NCBI RefSeq assembly: GCF_018861755.1
Contig: NZ_JAHLEF010000016.1
Span: 28,764-92,763, forward strand
Length of the DNA stretch: 64,000 nt
Origin: Clostridium sp. CF012
GTDB lineage: Bacteria > Bacillota > Clostridia > Clostridiales > Clostridiaceae
Direction of reading: 5' to 3'
This document shows, one piece after another, positions 27,730 through 35,613 of this stretch. The position numbers and the translations under genes were made by a program. The first letter of the stretch is position 1, and the number at the start of each line of letters is the position of its first letter. The notes under the pieces were generated by a model. The model was given only the letters and a program-made list of their open reading frames with translations, searched no databases and was not told the DNA's origin.

Positions 27730-28572
27730 CTATTTTTCAAATTCAACTGTCCATTCTAAGCCAAAGCTTAAATTATATTTTTCACATAGATTTCCTTGTG
27801 TAATTGCCATTGCTACCTTCATAAGCTCGTTATTATAAATCATAACAGCCCCTTTTTCTGCAAACCCAAAAGATTTATGGAACAGTACCTTATCCTTGTA
27901 CATTTCTTTTCCTTGGTGATTTATTTTTACATTAAGATAGTCACCATAATTAAAGCCAGCCTCTGTAAACATAGATAATGGAATATTTGTCCATAGATTT
28001 CCAAAGTTAGGATCACTAATTTCAAAATTTCCGCAAACCTTATTAGCCTTTATGAAAGGCTCCGGAATAGTGAATTCTACAATTTCACTTATACTATATG
28101 CCTTACCTACCTCCTCATAAGAAATTATCCCACTAGCAAGTTTTGCAGCACAATATCCAAATAGATCGCGACCATGAAAAATACTAACACCTTCAGTATT
28201 TTTACCACGTAAGCGGTTTTTTGTTTCATCTATTTCCCTAACTTCTGTAATTCCTACCCATTTTTTCAGGTGAGTTAACGCACCATTATCCGGGGTAACC
28301 ACATAGTATCCATCCACAGTTTTTGCAACACAAGCTCTTCTGTGAGTTCCAACACCTGGATCTACAACAGAAACAAAAATTGTTCCTTCTGGCCAAAATC
28401 TCATAGACTGAAATAGTCTGTAGGATGCACTCTGAATATCGTACTGTGGAATTTCGTGAGAACCATCAAAAATCTCTAGTTCTCTATCAACGGTCTTAAC
28501 CACCCCATACATTGCGCATACCGCGCCTTCTTTGTAAGTAAAATCTGTTTGAAAAACTAATATTGGTTTCAT
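27730..28572 (-). CDS. SAM-hydroxide adenosyltransferase (DUF62) paralogue 2
   Basis: The 280-residue protein aligns end to end with the gene at 26079-26921. It has QTDFTYKEGAVCAMYG, VVDPGVGTHRRA, TPDNGALTHLKKWVGIT and FHGRDLFGY, with the Asp/Arg/His set intact. Two full-length copies diverged well beyond recent duplication but kept in one operon suggest distinct or heteromeric roles. GGAGG precedes the ATG. It follows the ECF T component by 13 bases. Confidence 0.87.
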   Translation of the reverse strand: MKPILVFQTDFTYKEGAVCAMYGVVKTVDRELEIFDGSHEIPQYDIQSASYRLFQSMRFWPEGTIFVSVVDPGVGTHRRACVAKTVDGYYVVTPDNGALTHLKKWVGITEVREIDETKNRLRGKNTEGVSIFHGRDLFGYCAAKLASGIISYEEVGKAYSISEIVEFTIPEPFIKANKVCGNFEISDPNFGNLWTNIPLSMFTEAGFNYGDYLNVKINHQGKEMYKDKVLFHKSFGFAEKGAVMIYNNELMKVAMAITQGNLCEKYNLSFGLEWTVEFEK

Positions 28573-28585
28573 TACTTTACTCCTC

Positions 28586-29419
28586 CTATATAAATGGATT
28601 ATAAAAACGACTCTTATTTATAAAAACTGAAATTAAAATTGTTCCAATAAAAATTAATGCTGAAATTGTAATAGCCGTGTAATCTTCAACTGTAAGTTTT
28701 TTCTTATTATACCAAGTACGACTCTTGCTTTTGCCAAAGCCACGTAAATCCATAGCATTACTGATAAGTTCTATTTTATCTAATGTAGAGAAAATTAATG
28801 GTATAATTATCAAAAGTGCATTCTTAAACCTATCTGAAAATTTTGCATTTCGCGATAAATCTAAACCTCTCGCCTGTTGTGAAAGGCTAATTTCTTGATA
28901 TTCCCTCTGTATGTCCGGGAAATATCGTAAGGTTAGCGAAACTGCAACTGCGGCTTTATAGTTAACTCCAATACCACTTAAAGCAGATGCAAATTCACTT
29001 GGATTGGTAGTTAAAAGAAATATTATTCCAAGTGGAATAACCGAAGCATATTTGAAAAACTTAGTGCCTTGGTAAAACAACTGTTCTAAGGTTAATGTAT
29101 ATCTCCCAAAAATAGAAAGGATTTCGTGACGGGTACCGTAAATTCCAACTCCTCGTTCTGGGGAAAATAAATAGGTTATAACTGCATTTGTAATAAGAAA
29201 TATTAAAGCGTAAATTATCATTAGTCGTATTTGGGAGTATTTTATTTTAGAAACTCTTAACATTACAAAAGAAAAAACCATTATTAAAAGAATACTCCTT
29301 ATGTCATAAGAAAACATTACAGAAAAGGTTAAGAATAAAAAGCAAATTAGCTTAGTTAGTCCAGAAAGTCTATGAATATAGGTATCAATTAAGTTATATG
29401 AAAATAGCTTCATTTTCAC
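28586..29419 (-). CDS. ECF transporter transmembrane component (EcfT)
   Basis: The 277-residue membrane protein has six or so segments. The cytoplasmic coupling motifs are SLSQQARGLDLSRN and MDLRGFGKSKSR, the two Ala/Leu-Arg-Gly signatures that contact the ATPases. It overlaps the end of the ATPase gene through a GTGA junction; an ATG two codons later is possible. It forms the energising module with the double ATPase and pairs with the S component at 31179-31736. Confidence 0.88.
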   Translation of the reverse strand: MKMKLFSYNLIDTYIHRLSGLTKLICFLFLTFSVMFSYDIRSILLIMVFSFVMLRVSKIKYSQIRLMIIYALIFLITNAVITYLFSPERGVGIYGTRHEILSIFGRYTLTLEQLFYQGTKFFKYASVIPLGIIFLLTTNPSEFASALSGIGVNYKAAVAVSLTLRYFPDIQREYQEISLSQQARGLDLSRNAKFSDRFKNALLIIIPLIFSTLDKIELISNAMDLRGFGKSKSRTWYNKKKLTVEDYTAITISALIFIGTILISVFINKSRFYNPFI

Positions 29420-31128
29420 TTGTTTCGCATCCCCCTCTCATATTCTATAAAACTTTGAACAAATGATGTTCCATCACTTATACCTGTGATTTGAGCAAGA
29501 TTATAAAGAGAGGTTTCTTTTAAGTTTGCTTCTTTTATGACATCACCATCCGTTAAAATTATAGCGGCCTGCGTATCTGCAATTTTCTTTCCACCAGCTA
29601 AAACTATTCCTCGGGGGGTGTATTGAAGCATAAGGTGCATGTCATGTGTAATCATAATAATTGTTACCCCTAATTTATTTATTTCTAGTAAAAACCTCAT
29701 TATTTCACTGTAATGACGGTAATCTTGCCCGGCGGTTGGTTCGTCAAGAATTAAAATCTTAGGATTTAACACTAAAATTGAAGCTATAGTTACCCTCTTC
29801 TTTTGCCCATAACTTAGTGCTGATATAGGCCATTCTCTAAAGGGGGTGAGTCCACAAATCTTTAAAATCTTATCAACTCGCTCCTTTATCTCTTCTTCCT
29901 TAACCTTTCTTAAACGAAGACCTAAAGCAATCTCATCATATATCATAGGCTTTGAAATCATTTGATTTGGATTTTGCATTACAACACCCACAATTTCAGC
30001 CCGCTGCCTTATGGTTTTCTGCTTAATATTTTCATCATAATAATAAACATTACCTGTATCTTCTTTTTCAAATCCGCATATTATTTTTGAAAGAGTTGAT
30101 TTACCTGCCCCGTTTTTACCAACGATGGACACCATTTCTCCTTCTTTAATATCAATGCTAACATTATCTAGTATTTTATGAATCCCATTATAGGAAAAAG
30201 ACACCTCGCAAAGCCTAAGTATAGATGGTTTGTGACTTTCAATTTTCTGTGGTGAAATGGATTTATCCCAAGCTTTTAAAATTTCTTTTACCGTTTGCAC
30301 ATCTAATGTATTGATATGACCAGGGTGCATTTCAGTGGTAACTTTTATGCCAGCATATTTTAATGCTGTAATATAAAGGGGCTCCCTTATGCCATTTTCA
30401 ATTAAAATTTCCGAGGAAACTAATTGATCAGCGTTCATATCTGCAATAATTCTCCCCTCATTCATAACAATAATTCTATCAATGTCACAATGTAGAACAT
30501 CCTCTAGCCTATGTTCAATAATAATAATAGTTTTATTTGCTTCTTTGTGAATATTTTCTATTATTTCTATGGCAGTCTTACCAGTGGCAGGATCTAGATT
30601 GGCTAGTGGCTCATCAAATAGTAATATATCTACGTCATCGATCATAACACCAGCAAGAGCAGACCTTTGTTTTTGACCTCCAGATAGTTCGAAAGGTGAT
30701 GAAGTAAGCCACTTTTCCATATCTACCATGCTTGCTACATTTTTCACTCTGGCCTTCATTTCTGTAGCATTAACATTATCATTTTCTAAAGCAAAAGCTA
30801 TATCTTCACCAACAGTTAACCCAACAAACTGCCCATCAGAGTCTTGCAAAACTGTTCCTATCATTTTAGATAATTTAAAAATGTTTTGCTCCTTTGTTTC
30901 TAAATCCTTAATTTTTAAACTTCCATTAACCTCACCTTTATATGAAAAAGGAATTAGTCCATTTAAACAGTTACCAAGGGTACTTTTACCACTACCACTA
31001 GGACCCACTATTAATATTTTTTCTCCTGGATAGATTTCTAAATTAATATCATTTAAGGTTGGCCTCGCTTGGCTGAAATACTGAAAATTAAAATTTTTAA
31101 ATTCAATAATTGGCTTCCTCATCATCAT
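29416..31128 (-). CDS. ECF transporter double ATPase (EcfA-EcfA' fusion)
   Basis: The ~570-residue protein has two ABC ATPase domains in tandem. Domain 1 has Walker A GPSGSGKST, signature LSGGQKQR, Walker B LLFDEPLANLD and H-loop EHRLED. Domain 2 (from ~300) has GKNGAGKST, LSYGQKKR, LILDEPTAGQD and THDMHL. Both sites look catalytically complete. The fused form is typical of dedicated (group I) ECF systems in which all parts are co-transcribed. The start is uncertain within three adjacent ATGs (31122-31128) after GGGGAAG. Confidence 0.88.
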   Translation of the reverse strand: MMMRKPIIEFKNFNFQYFSQARPTLNDINLEIYPGEKILIVGPSGSGKSTLGNCLNGLIPFSYKGEVNGSLKIKDLETKEQNIFKLSKMIGTVLQDSDGQFVGLTVGEDIAFALENDNVNATEMKARVKNVASMVDMEKWLTSSPFELSGGQKQRSALAGVMIDDVDILLFDEPLANLDPATGKTAIEIIENIHKEANKTIIIIEHRLEDVLHCDIDRIIVMNEGRIIADMNADQLVSSEILIENGIREPLYITALKYAGIKVTTEMHPGHINTLDVQTVKEILKAWDKSISPQKIESHKPSILRLCEVSFSYNGIHKILDNVSIDIKEGEMVSIVGKNGAGKSTLSKIICGFEKEDTGNVYYYDENIKQKTIRQRAEIVGVVMQNPNQMISKPMIYDEIALGLRLRKVKEEEIKERVDKILKICGLTPFREWPISALSYGQKKRVTIASILVLNPKILILDEPTAGQDYRHYSEIMRFLLEINKLGVTIIMITHDMHLMLQYTPRGIVLAGGKKIADTQAAIILTDGDVIKEANLKETSLYNLAQITGISDGTSFVQSFIEYERGMRNK

Positions 31129-31150
31129 CCACTTCCCCATTTATTTTACT

Positions 31151-31174
31151 AATTATAATTATAATTATAATTAT
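31151..31174. repeat. Short tandem hexamer, AATTAT x4
   Basis: Four copies of AATTAT lie in the 38-base gap between the S-component and ATPase genes. It may be a slippage-prone spacer with no coding content. Confidence 0.6.
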
Positions 31175-31178
31175 ATGG

Positions 31179-31736
31179 TTATTTCATATTTAGGCTTCCT
31201 TTTTTTGTCCTTGTGGCTGCATAAGAAATTAAAAGCAAGGTACCTATAACTCCTGCACTAATTGAGTTCATTAAAGCTGCAACTACACCCTGCGTGAAAA
31301 CTAGATTAGCAGGCTCACTGTAAATAACAATATCTAGTATTGGAGCAACAACTACCCAAGCTAAAATATTTCCAAGAACTTGAATGATGTTAAAAATAAG
31401 GATGTCCTTTATTTTAAATTCTCCTTCTTCAACCCTTGTTCTCTTGTAAGAAAATCCAAATATTACTCCGGAGACTCCACTAGCAATAGCCCAACTCCAC
31501 CATGGTGAACCATACTGGATAGCATCACTTAAGGAGTGACCAATAAAAGCTATTAACCCTCCTGCAATAGGTCCAAATAGTGCTGCAAAGAAGGCACTTA
31601 ATCCATAAGCTGTTTGAAAACTTGTTTCTGGAATTGGAGATGGCACCTTAATATACATGAATAAAAGCATGAAAACTGCAGCACCTAGACCTGTGGCAAC
31701 AATAGTTTTTGTGGTTACCTTGAAATAATCTTTCAT
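31179..31736 (-). CDS. ECF transporter S component, UPF0397 family
   Basis: The 185-residue, six-helix membrane protein matches UPF0397 (COG4720). Typical stretches are IPETSFQTAYGLSAFFAALFGPIAGGLIAFIGHSLSDAIQYGSPWW (described in parts) and NSISAGVIGTLLLISYA. It gives substrate specificity to the co-encoded T and double-A modules. Ligands of this S family are not established to my knowledge, so the vitamin or metabolite is left open. It follows the GntR gene by 45 bases with an AAAGGGGG site. Confidence 0.87.
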   Translation of the reverse strand: MKDYFKVTTKTIVATGLGAAVFMLLFMYIKVPSPIPETSFQTAYGLSAFFAALFGPIAGGLIAFIGHSLSDAIQYGSPWWSWAIASGVSGVIFGFSYKRTRVEEGEFKIKDILIFNIIQVLGNILAWVVVAPILDIVIYSEPANLVFTQGVVAALMNSISAGVIGTLLLISYAATRTKKGSLNMK

Positions 31737-31781
31737 AATTTTTCCCCCTTTTATATTAATATATGGATATCATATTATAGG

Positions 31782-32528
31782 TTAAACTTTAAATGATAAA
31801 TCATATTTATCAGGAATAAAATAAAACTTACACCTTGCCATGCCTTCACGTTGCTCATTGTACAAAATCTCTTCAATATAAATAATCGTCTCATTATCAT
31901 GAATTTCAAGGAAGGATGTAGTATTCTCTTCAGCATGCACAATCTTCACATGAATCTTAGCATATGTAGCAAGTTCAAATATAGTTTTGTTAATTAGATT
32001 TGAGACTTCCTCTTCGGAATTTAGGTTTACATTACTATTATTAATATATTTCACTGGAATTTGTATAAAAGAGTGTGCCACAGGAATTTTGTCTACCAAG
32101 TATACATTGTTACTTGCCATAACAATCTCACTTGCACTAATATTAAGTTTTTGTTGCGCAATATCCGTGGGTGGCCCGTAATTGTAAGAAACACGAATTT
32201 CATCAATTTCCTCTTTGCAGCACTGAATTATTGGATTTTCAAGGTTGCTATTTGAGACTTCTTCTGTTTCTTCATCTTCTCCCTTATAGGTAACAAAGGT
32301 GCCTTTACCCTGATGCTTTGAAATTACCCCATCTTCATTTAAAATCGTTAGAGCTTGCCTTAATGTGTTTCTGCTTACTTCATACCTTTCTGAAAGAGCA
32401 GTTTCGCTAGGAAGTTGTGTTCCATTTTTATAGAGGCCGTTTATAATATCAGAATAAAGCATATTATAAATAGCTACATATGATGGTATTTTTTCATTGG
32501 ACACACTTGTAATTTTTCTATTTTTCAT
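31782..32528 (-). CDS. GntR-family regulator (HutC/UTRA type) of the ECF/SAM-hydrolase operon
   Basis: The 248-residue protein has a winged helix at ~14-80 (LPSETALSERYEVSRNTLRQ, GKGTFVTYKG) and a UTRA effector domain at ~105-240. It is the first gene of the operon, so it is probably autoregulated. Two direct copies of ACTTGTTCAACAA lie 67-87 bases upstream of its start (32595-32626) as candidate operators. The effector is unknown but is likely the imported compound or its product. Confidence 0.87.
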   Translation of the reverse strand: MKNRKITSVSNEKIPSYVAIYNMLYSDIINGLYKNGTQLPSETALSERYEVSRNTLRQALTILNEDGVISKHQGKGTFVTYKGEDEETEEVSNSNLENPIIQCCKEEIDEIRVSYNYGPPTDIAQQKLNISASEIVMASNNVYLVDKIPVAHSFIQIPVKYINNSNVNLNSEEEVSNLINKTIFELATYAKIHVKIVHAEENTTSFLEIHDNETIIYIEEILYNEQREGMARCKFYFIPDKYDLSFKV

Positions 32529-32590
32529 TTTGCATACCCCATATCATTTTATAATTGTCTATAATAGACTCCAGACTATGTTTTAACTAA

Positions 32591-32629
32591 TTGAACTTGT
32601 TCAACAATCGTCAACTTGTTCAACAAGTT
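32591..32629 (-). promoter_or_regulatory. Tandem palindromic operators upstream of the ECF operon
   Basis: Two direct repeats of ACTTGTTCAACAA lie at 32595-32607 and 32614-32626, 19 bases apart. The second lies in a perfect palindrome, AACTTGTT-C-AACAAGTT (32613-32629). The first lies in TTGAAC-TT-GTTCAA (32591-32604). The spacing of about two helical turns fits two dimers of the adjacent GntR protein on one DNA face. Confidence 0.75.
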
Positions 32630-32734
32630 AATACAATTATATCCTTATATTTTTATTTTGTCAATATTGTGAATATTTAATTTATTCTCCTAAAATCCAC
32701 GGAAAATAAAGGTTAATAATTTTATTGTTAGATT

Positions 32735-32778
32735 TCAGTTGTTTCAGTATAGACTAAAACAACTGAGGTGATATACTG
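32735..32778 (+). promoter_or_regulatory. Interleaved inverted repeats before the hydrolase/GbsR-like pair
   Basis: TCAGTTGTTT (32735-32744) pairs with AAACAACTGA (32757-32766). CAGTATA (32745-32751) pairs with TATACTG (32772-32778). The block ends about 36 bases before the hydrolase start, an apt place for an operator of the co-encoded GbsR/MarR-like regulator. Confidence 0.55.
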
Positions 32779-32814
32779 AGACTAATATATTATTAATATT
32801 AGGTGAGGTGTTTT

Positions 32815-33621
32815 ATGGATAACTGTCTTTCAGAAAAAACAATTAACACGGATGGATGTACTATACATTATTGGATTTCAAATAATATCAAAGGAAGATG
32901 GCTAATATTTCTACACGGAGCAGGTGCCGATCATGAAATGTTTAATGATCAACTACATGTACTAAGTGAAACATTTAAAGTATTACTTTGGGATGCAAGG
33001 GGCCATGGACTATCAAGACCTATGGGAGATAAGTTTAGTATAAAGCTACTAGTTGAAGATTTAATTAAAATTATGGATATAGAAAATATAGATAAGTCTA
33101 CATTTATTGGTCAATCAATGGGAGGAAACATAGTGCAAGAAATGGCATTCTATTATCCTAATAAGGTGGAAAATTTGGTGCTAATAGATTGTACTTGTAA
33201 TACAATGAAATTATCTAATTTAGAAAAATTTTATTTAAACATAACCCCGTTTTTAATCCCTTTATATCCTTGGAATTACTTAGTTAATGAGAGTGTTAAA
33301 GCAAGTTCTATAACTTTAGAAGTACAAAGTTATTTAAGAAAAGCATTTAATAAAATAGGGAAAAAGGATTTTTCTAAAATATTTTTAGAAACTGCTGCAT
33401 GTTTACACTATGAGAAGGCGTATAGAATAAATAAAAGTATCTTACTTGTTTATGGAGAAAGTGATAAGACAGGTAATATTAAAAAAATTGCACAATCATG
33501 GGCATCTAAGGAACCTAATTGTGAACTTATTAAAATTAAAGATGCAAGTCATTGTTCTAATCAGGATAATCCTTTAGAATTTAACAAAGTATTAATTGCA
33601 TTTTTGAATAAGCAATATTAA
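32815..33621 (+). CDS. Alpha/beta-fold hydrolase
   Basis: The 268-residue protein has an oxyanion strand IFLHGAGADHEMF, the helix-turn DARGHGLS, the nucleophile Ser in FIGQSMGGN and the likely acid Asp in VYGESDKTG. The catalytic His is in DASHCSNQDNP. All parts of the triad are present. The start is the ATG at 32815 with GGTGAGG upstream. No signal peptide is seen. Substrate is unknown. It precedes a GbsR/MarR-like regulator by 51 bases and is likely co-transcribed with it. Confidence 0.85.
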   Translation: MDNCLSEKTINTDGCTIHYWISNNIKGRWLIFLHGAGADHEMFNDQLHVLSETFKVLLWDARGHGLSRPMGDKFSIKLLVEDLIKIMDIENIDKSTFIGQSMGGNIVQEMAFYYPNKVENLVLIDCTCNTMKLSNLEKFYLNITPFLIPLYPWNYLVNESVKASSITLEVQSYLRKAFNKIGKKDFSKIFLETAACLHYEKAYRINKSILLVYGESDKTGNIKKIAQSWASKEPNCELIKIKDASHCSNQDNPLEFNKVLIAFLNKQY

Positions 33622-33672
33622 TTTCTCGCTTATTTAAAAACAATATCACGTAAAAAGGAGAATATTCACGTT

Positions 33673-34149
33673 ATGAAAGATAAAGAACTTAATCTGAACG
33701 AAGAAAATTTAAAGTTTATTGAAAAGTTAGGGATTTACTATGAAAACTATGGAATACCACGTATTGGTGGAAGGATATTAGCACTTATACTTGTTGCTAA
33801 TAATAATGTATCATCTGAGCAAATATCTAAACTTCTAAAAGTTAGTAGAGGGAGTATCTCAACTAATGTAAGACTTTTAGTTTCTTATGGTTTATTAGAA
33901 AAAACCTCAATAACAGGGGATAGAACCGATTATTTTGTTATTTGTGCCTCAGCATGGGATAACGCAATAAAAACACGTATTGAAGGGTTTAAAAACCTCA
34001 AAAGTATACTTGAAGAAGGCAATAAATCTTTTAATAAAGAGTCTAATTCAAATGAAAACTTAAAAGAAATGTTACGGTGGGTTAATATAATGACTGAAAG
34101 TAATGAAAAAGCACTTATAGAATGGAGAAAAGAGATTAAAATTTTGTAA
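33673..34149 (+). CDS. GbsR/MarR-type transcriptional regulator
   Basis: The 158-residue protein has an early GIPRIGGRILALILV, typical of GbsR-like proteins. A winged helix follows (NVSSEQISKLLKVSRGSISTNVRLLVSYGLLEK, described in parts; wing GDRTDYF) and then a long C-terminal helical part for dimerisation. It probably controls its own operon through the inverted repeats at 32735-32778. GGAG precedes the ATG at a slightly long distance. Confidence 0.82.
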   Translation: MKDKELNLNEENLKFIEKLGIYYENYGIPRIGGRILALILVANNNVSSEQISKLLKVSRGSISTNVRLLVSYGLLEKTSITGDRTDYFVICASAWDNAIKTRIEGFKNLKSILEEGNKSFNKESNSNENLKEMLRWVNIMTESNEKALIEWRKEIKIL

Positions 34150-34270
34150 GCAAGAAATTTTAAATTAAACTTAGTTCGGAATGTTCATAGGTTGTGTCCC
34201 ACCTGTTAGAAAATGCGACATATGAAAGATATAAAGCAACTTAATAAATATGAATTTGAGGTGAGATGCT

Positions 34271-34624
34271 ATGGACAAATATACAAGAGAAGAATTGGTG
34301 GAATCGCTACAAGTTGTATCTTCAACTATCAGTAAATGTGAAAAAATGCAGCTAAAATTTGCGGAGGGTAGCTCTCAGCACACGCTCCTTAAGAACAGGA
34401 TAAAAGCAATGTATATTTCAAAATCATTAATAACAGATGAAGATGTTATGGACAAATATACAAAAGAAGAATTGATAGAATCACTACGCCCCGTATCTTC
34501 AGTTATCAGTAAATGTGAAAAAGCACCGCTAAAATTTGCGGAGGGTACCTCTCATCACACCCGCCTTAAGAACCTAATAAAAGCGATGTATATTTCAAAA
34601 TCATTAATAACAGATGAAATTAGT
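34271..34624 (+). repeat. In-frame tandem duplication, 177-bp unit x2
   Basis: 34271-34447 and 34448-34624 are direct repeats in frame. Long identical stretches occur at the start (ATGGACAAATATACAA) and end (TATATTTCAAAATCATTAAT) of each unit. Differences cluster in the middle. Confidence 0.85.
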
Positions 34625-34654
34625 AAAAGAGATCAATTTCCACTTTTTAGGTGA
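34271..34654 (+). CDS. Small protein made of two tandem copies of one 59-residue unit
   Basis: The 127-residue protein begins MDKYTREELVESL. At residue 60 the same sequence restarts as MDKYTKEELIESL. Both units share SKCEK, LKFAEG, LKN and IKAMYISKSLITDE. The units are 177 bases each (34271-34447 and 34448-34624) and also closely similar as DNA, so the duplication is fairly recent. A 9-residue tail follows. GAGGTGA precedes the first ATG; the second has no ribosome site. I do not recognise the family. The unit is helical and charged, and a single-copy relative was probably the ancestor. Confidence 0.75.
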   Translation: MDKYTREELVESLQVVSSTISKCEKMQLKFAEGSSQHTLLKNRIKAMYISKSLITDEDVMDKYTKEELIESLRPVSSVISKCEKAPLKFAEGTSHHTRLKNLIKAMYISKSLITDEISKRDQFPLFR

Positions 34655-34887
34655 GATTATGAGTATAACGCCAAGCCCGACAAATTCCAATTTATAGATT
34701 TGATGCATTATAATTTTATATTCATTTCTGTCGTATCTTTCTTTTAAAGCGAATGAATTAATAAAAATATATGTTATTCCAGGGGATAATTATTATGTAG
34801 ATTATTGAATAAAAAATATTTTTATTTTTATGCGAGACAACGCAAAAGCAGTGTGATACTCTGCCTATTGCCGCAAATGATATTTGC

Positions 34888-35367
34888 ATGAATTTTTTTC
34901 AATCAGATGTGATTATGAAGCATTTTAAAGATAAACTAGAGCATCAAGCATCAGAATTTTCATTTGATATGATAAACGAAGAACTAGAAAAATGGAGTGA
35001 AAAAGAACATGCTATGAATCAGGAAGTAATGGAGTCTTCTCCTCAACAGTTTGGGCTTAATATCCACGGATACTATTTGCCGCATACAAAGTGTAATGAA
35101 GTTTTTTATCATCAGGCGTGCCAAGAGGTACAAAAATTTATGAAACATACTAATCAAGAGGCTAATCAAGTTAATATGCAGGATATTTGTTTCTTCTTTA
35201 AGGAAACTACGGGACATTATCAATTCAGCGGTTCTGGCTCCCTAAGAAATCAATTGATAGTTTTTATGGGTGTACGCCAGTCTGATATTGAAATACATAG
35301 CCAACGTTTCATGGAATATATCGGTACATTGCATACCATGGGGAATTTGCCCGAATACCACAGATAA
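34888..35367 (+). CDS. Hypothetical protein, possibly 5'-truncated
   Basis: I do not recognise this 159-residue protein. It is soluble, Gln/His/Met-rich, with an amphipathic N-terminal half and a compact C-terminal part (DICFFFKETTGHYQFSGSG, then QLIVFMGVRQSDIEIHS). No ribosome site precedes the ATG at 34888 or the internal ATG at 34915. The same frame is open upstream to 34813 without a start codon, so the present gene may have lost its true 5' end. Expression is doubtful. Confidence 0.5.
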   Translation: MNFFQSDVIMKHFKDKLEHQASEFSFDMINEELEKWSEKEHAMNQEVMESSPQQFGLNIHGYYLPHTKCNEVFYHQACQEVQKFMKHTNQEANQVNMQDICFFFKETTGHYQFSGSGSLRNQLIVFMGVRQSDIEIHSQRFMEYIGTLHTMGNLPEYHR

Positions 35368-35384
35368 CTTCTAGCCAGCCATGT

Positions 35385-35417
35385 TTAATACTATTATACC
35401 AAATAAAAGGAAATAAT
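35385..35417. repeat. 33-bp repeat, copy 1 (second copy at 53315-53347)
   Basis: By eye 31 of 33 bases match the second copy. The first 20 (TTAATACTATTATACCAAAT) are identical. Read on the minus strand it contains TTTGGTATAAT, an extended -10 promoter element. Here it points into the 3' end of the orphan gene. Confidence 0.6.
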
Positions 35418-35459
35418 GAGACTAGCAGAAGCACTAATAATTTACAAAAAAATAAAAAT

Positions 35460-35503
35460 CCTCTATATTGATTTACAAGTAAATCAATATAGAGGCTTTT
35501 TCT
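35460..35503 (+). terminator. Long perfect hairpin / terminator
   Basis: 17-bp perfect stem, 35460-35476 against 35479-35495, with only 2 unpaired bases. CTTTTTCTT follows on the plus strand. It lies 93 bases after the orphan gene and faces the LacI gene, so it may separate them. The tiny loop and long stem are unusual for a simple terminator. Confidence 0.7.
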
Positions 35504-35613
35504 TAAATCCACTCAGTAGTAAATAACTGTTAACCATTCAAGACTTAGTGCAGAAGAACTGCAAATGGCAGACGTACAATAACAAGTTACACTTTGACTT
35601 AGAAGTTATTGTT

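Noticed and set aside
26079..28572. SAM-dependent chlorinase or fluorinase
   Set aside because: Both proteins have the DPGVG-x-x-R and FHGRD residues of the hydroxide group. A halogenase claim would need the halide-pocket residues, which I cannot see.
34448..34654. Second half of the duplicated protein as a separate gene
   Set aside because: There is no stop before it and no ribosome site before its ATG, so one fused product is more likely.
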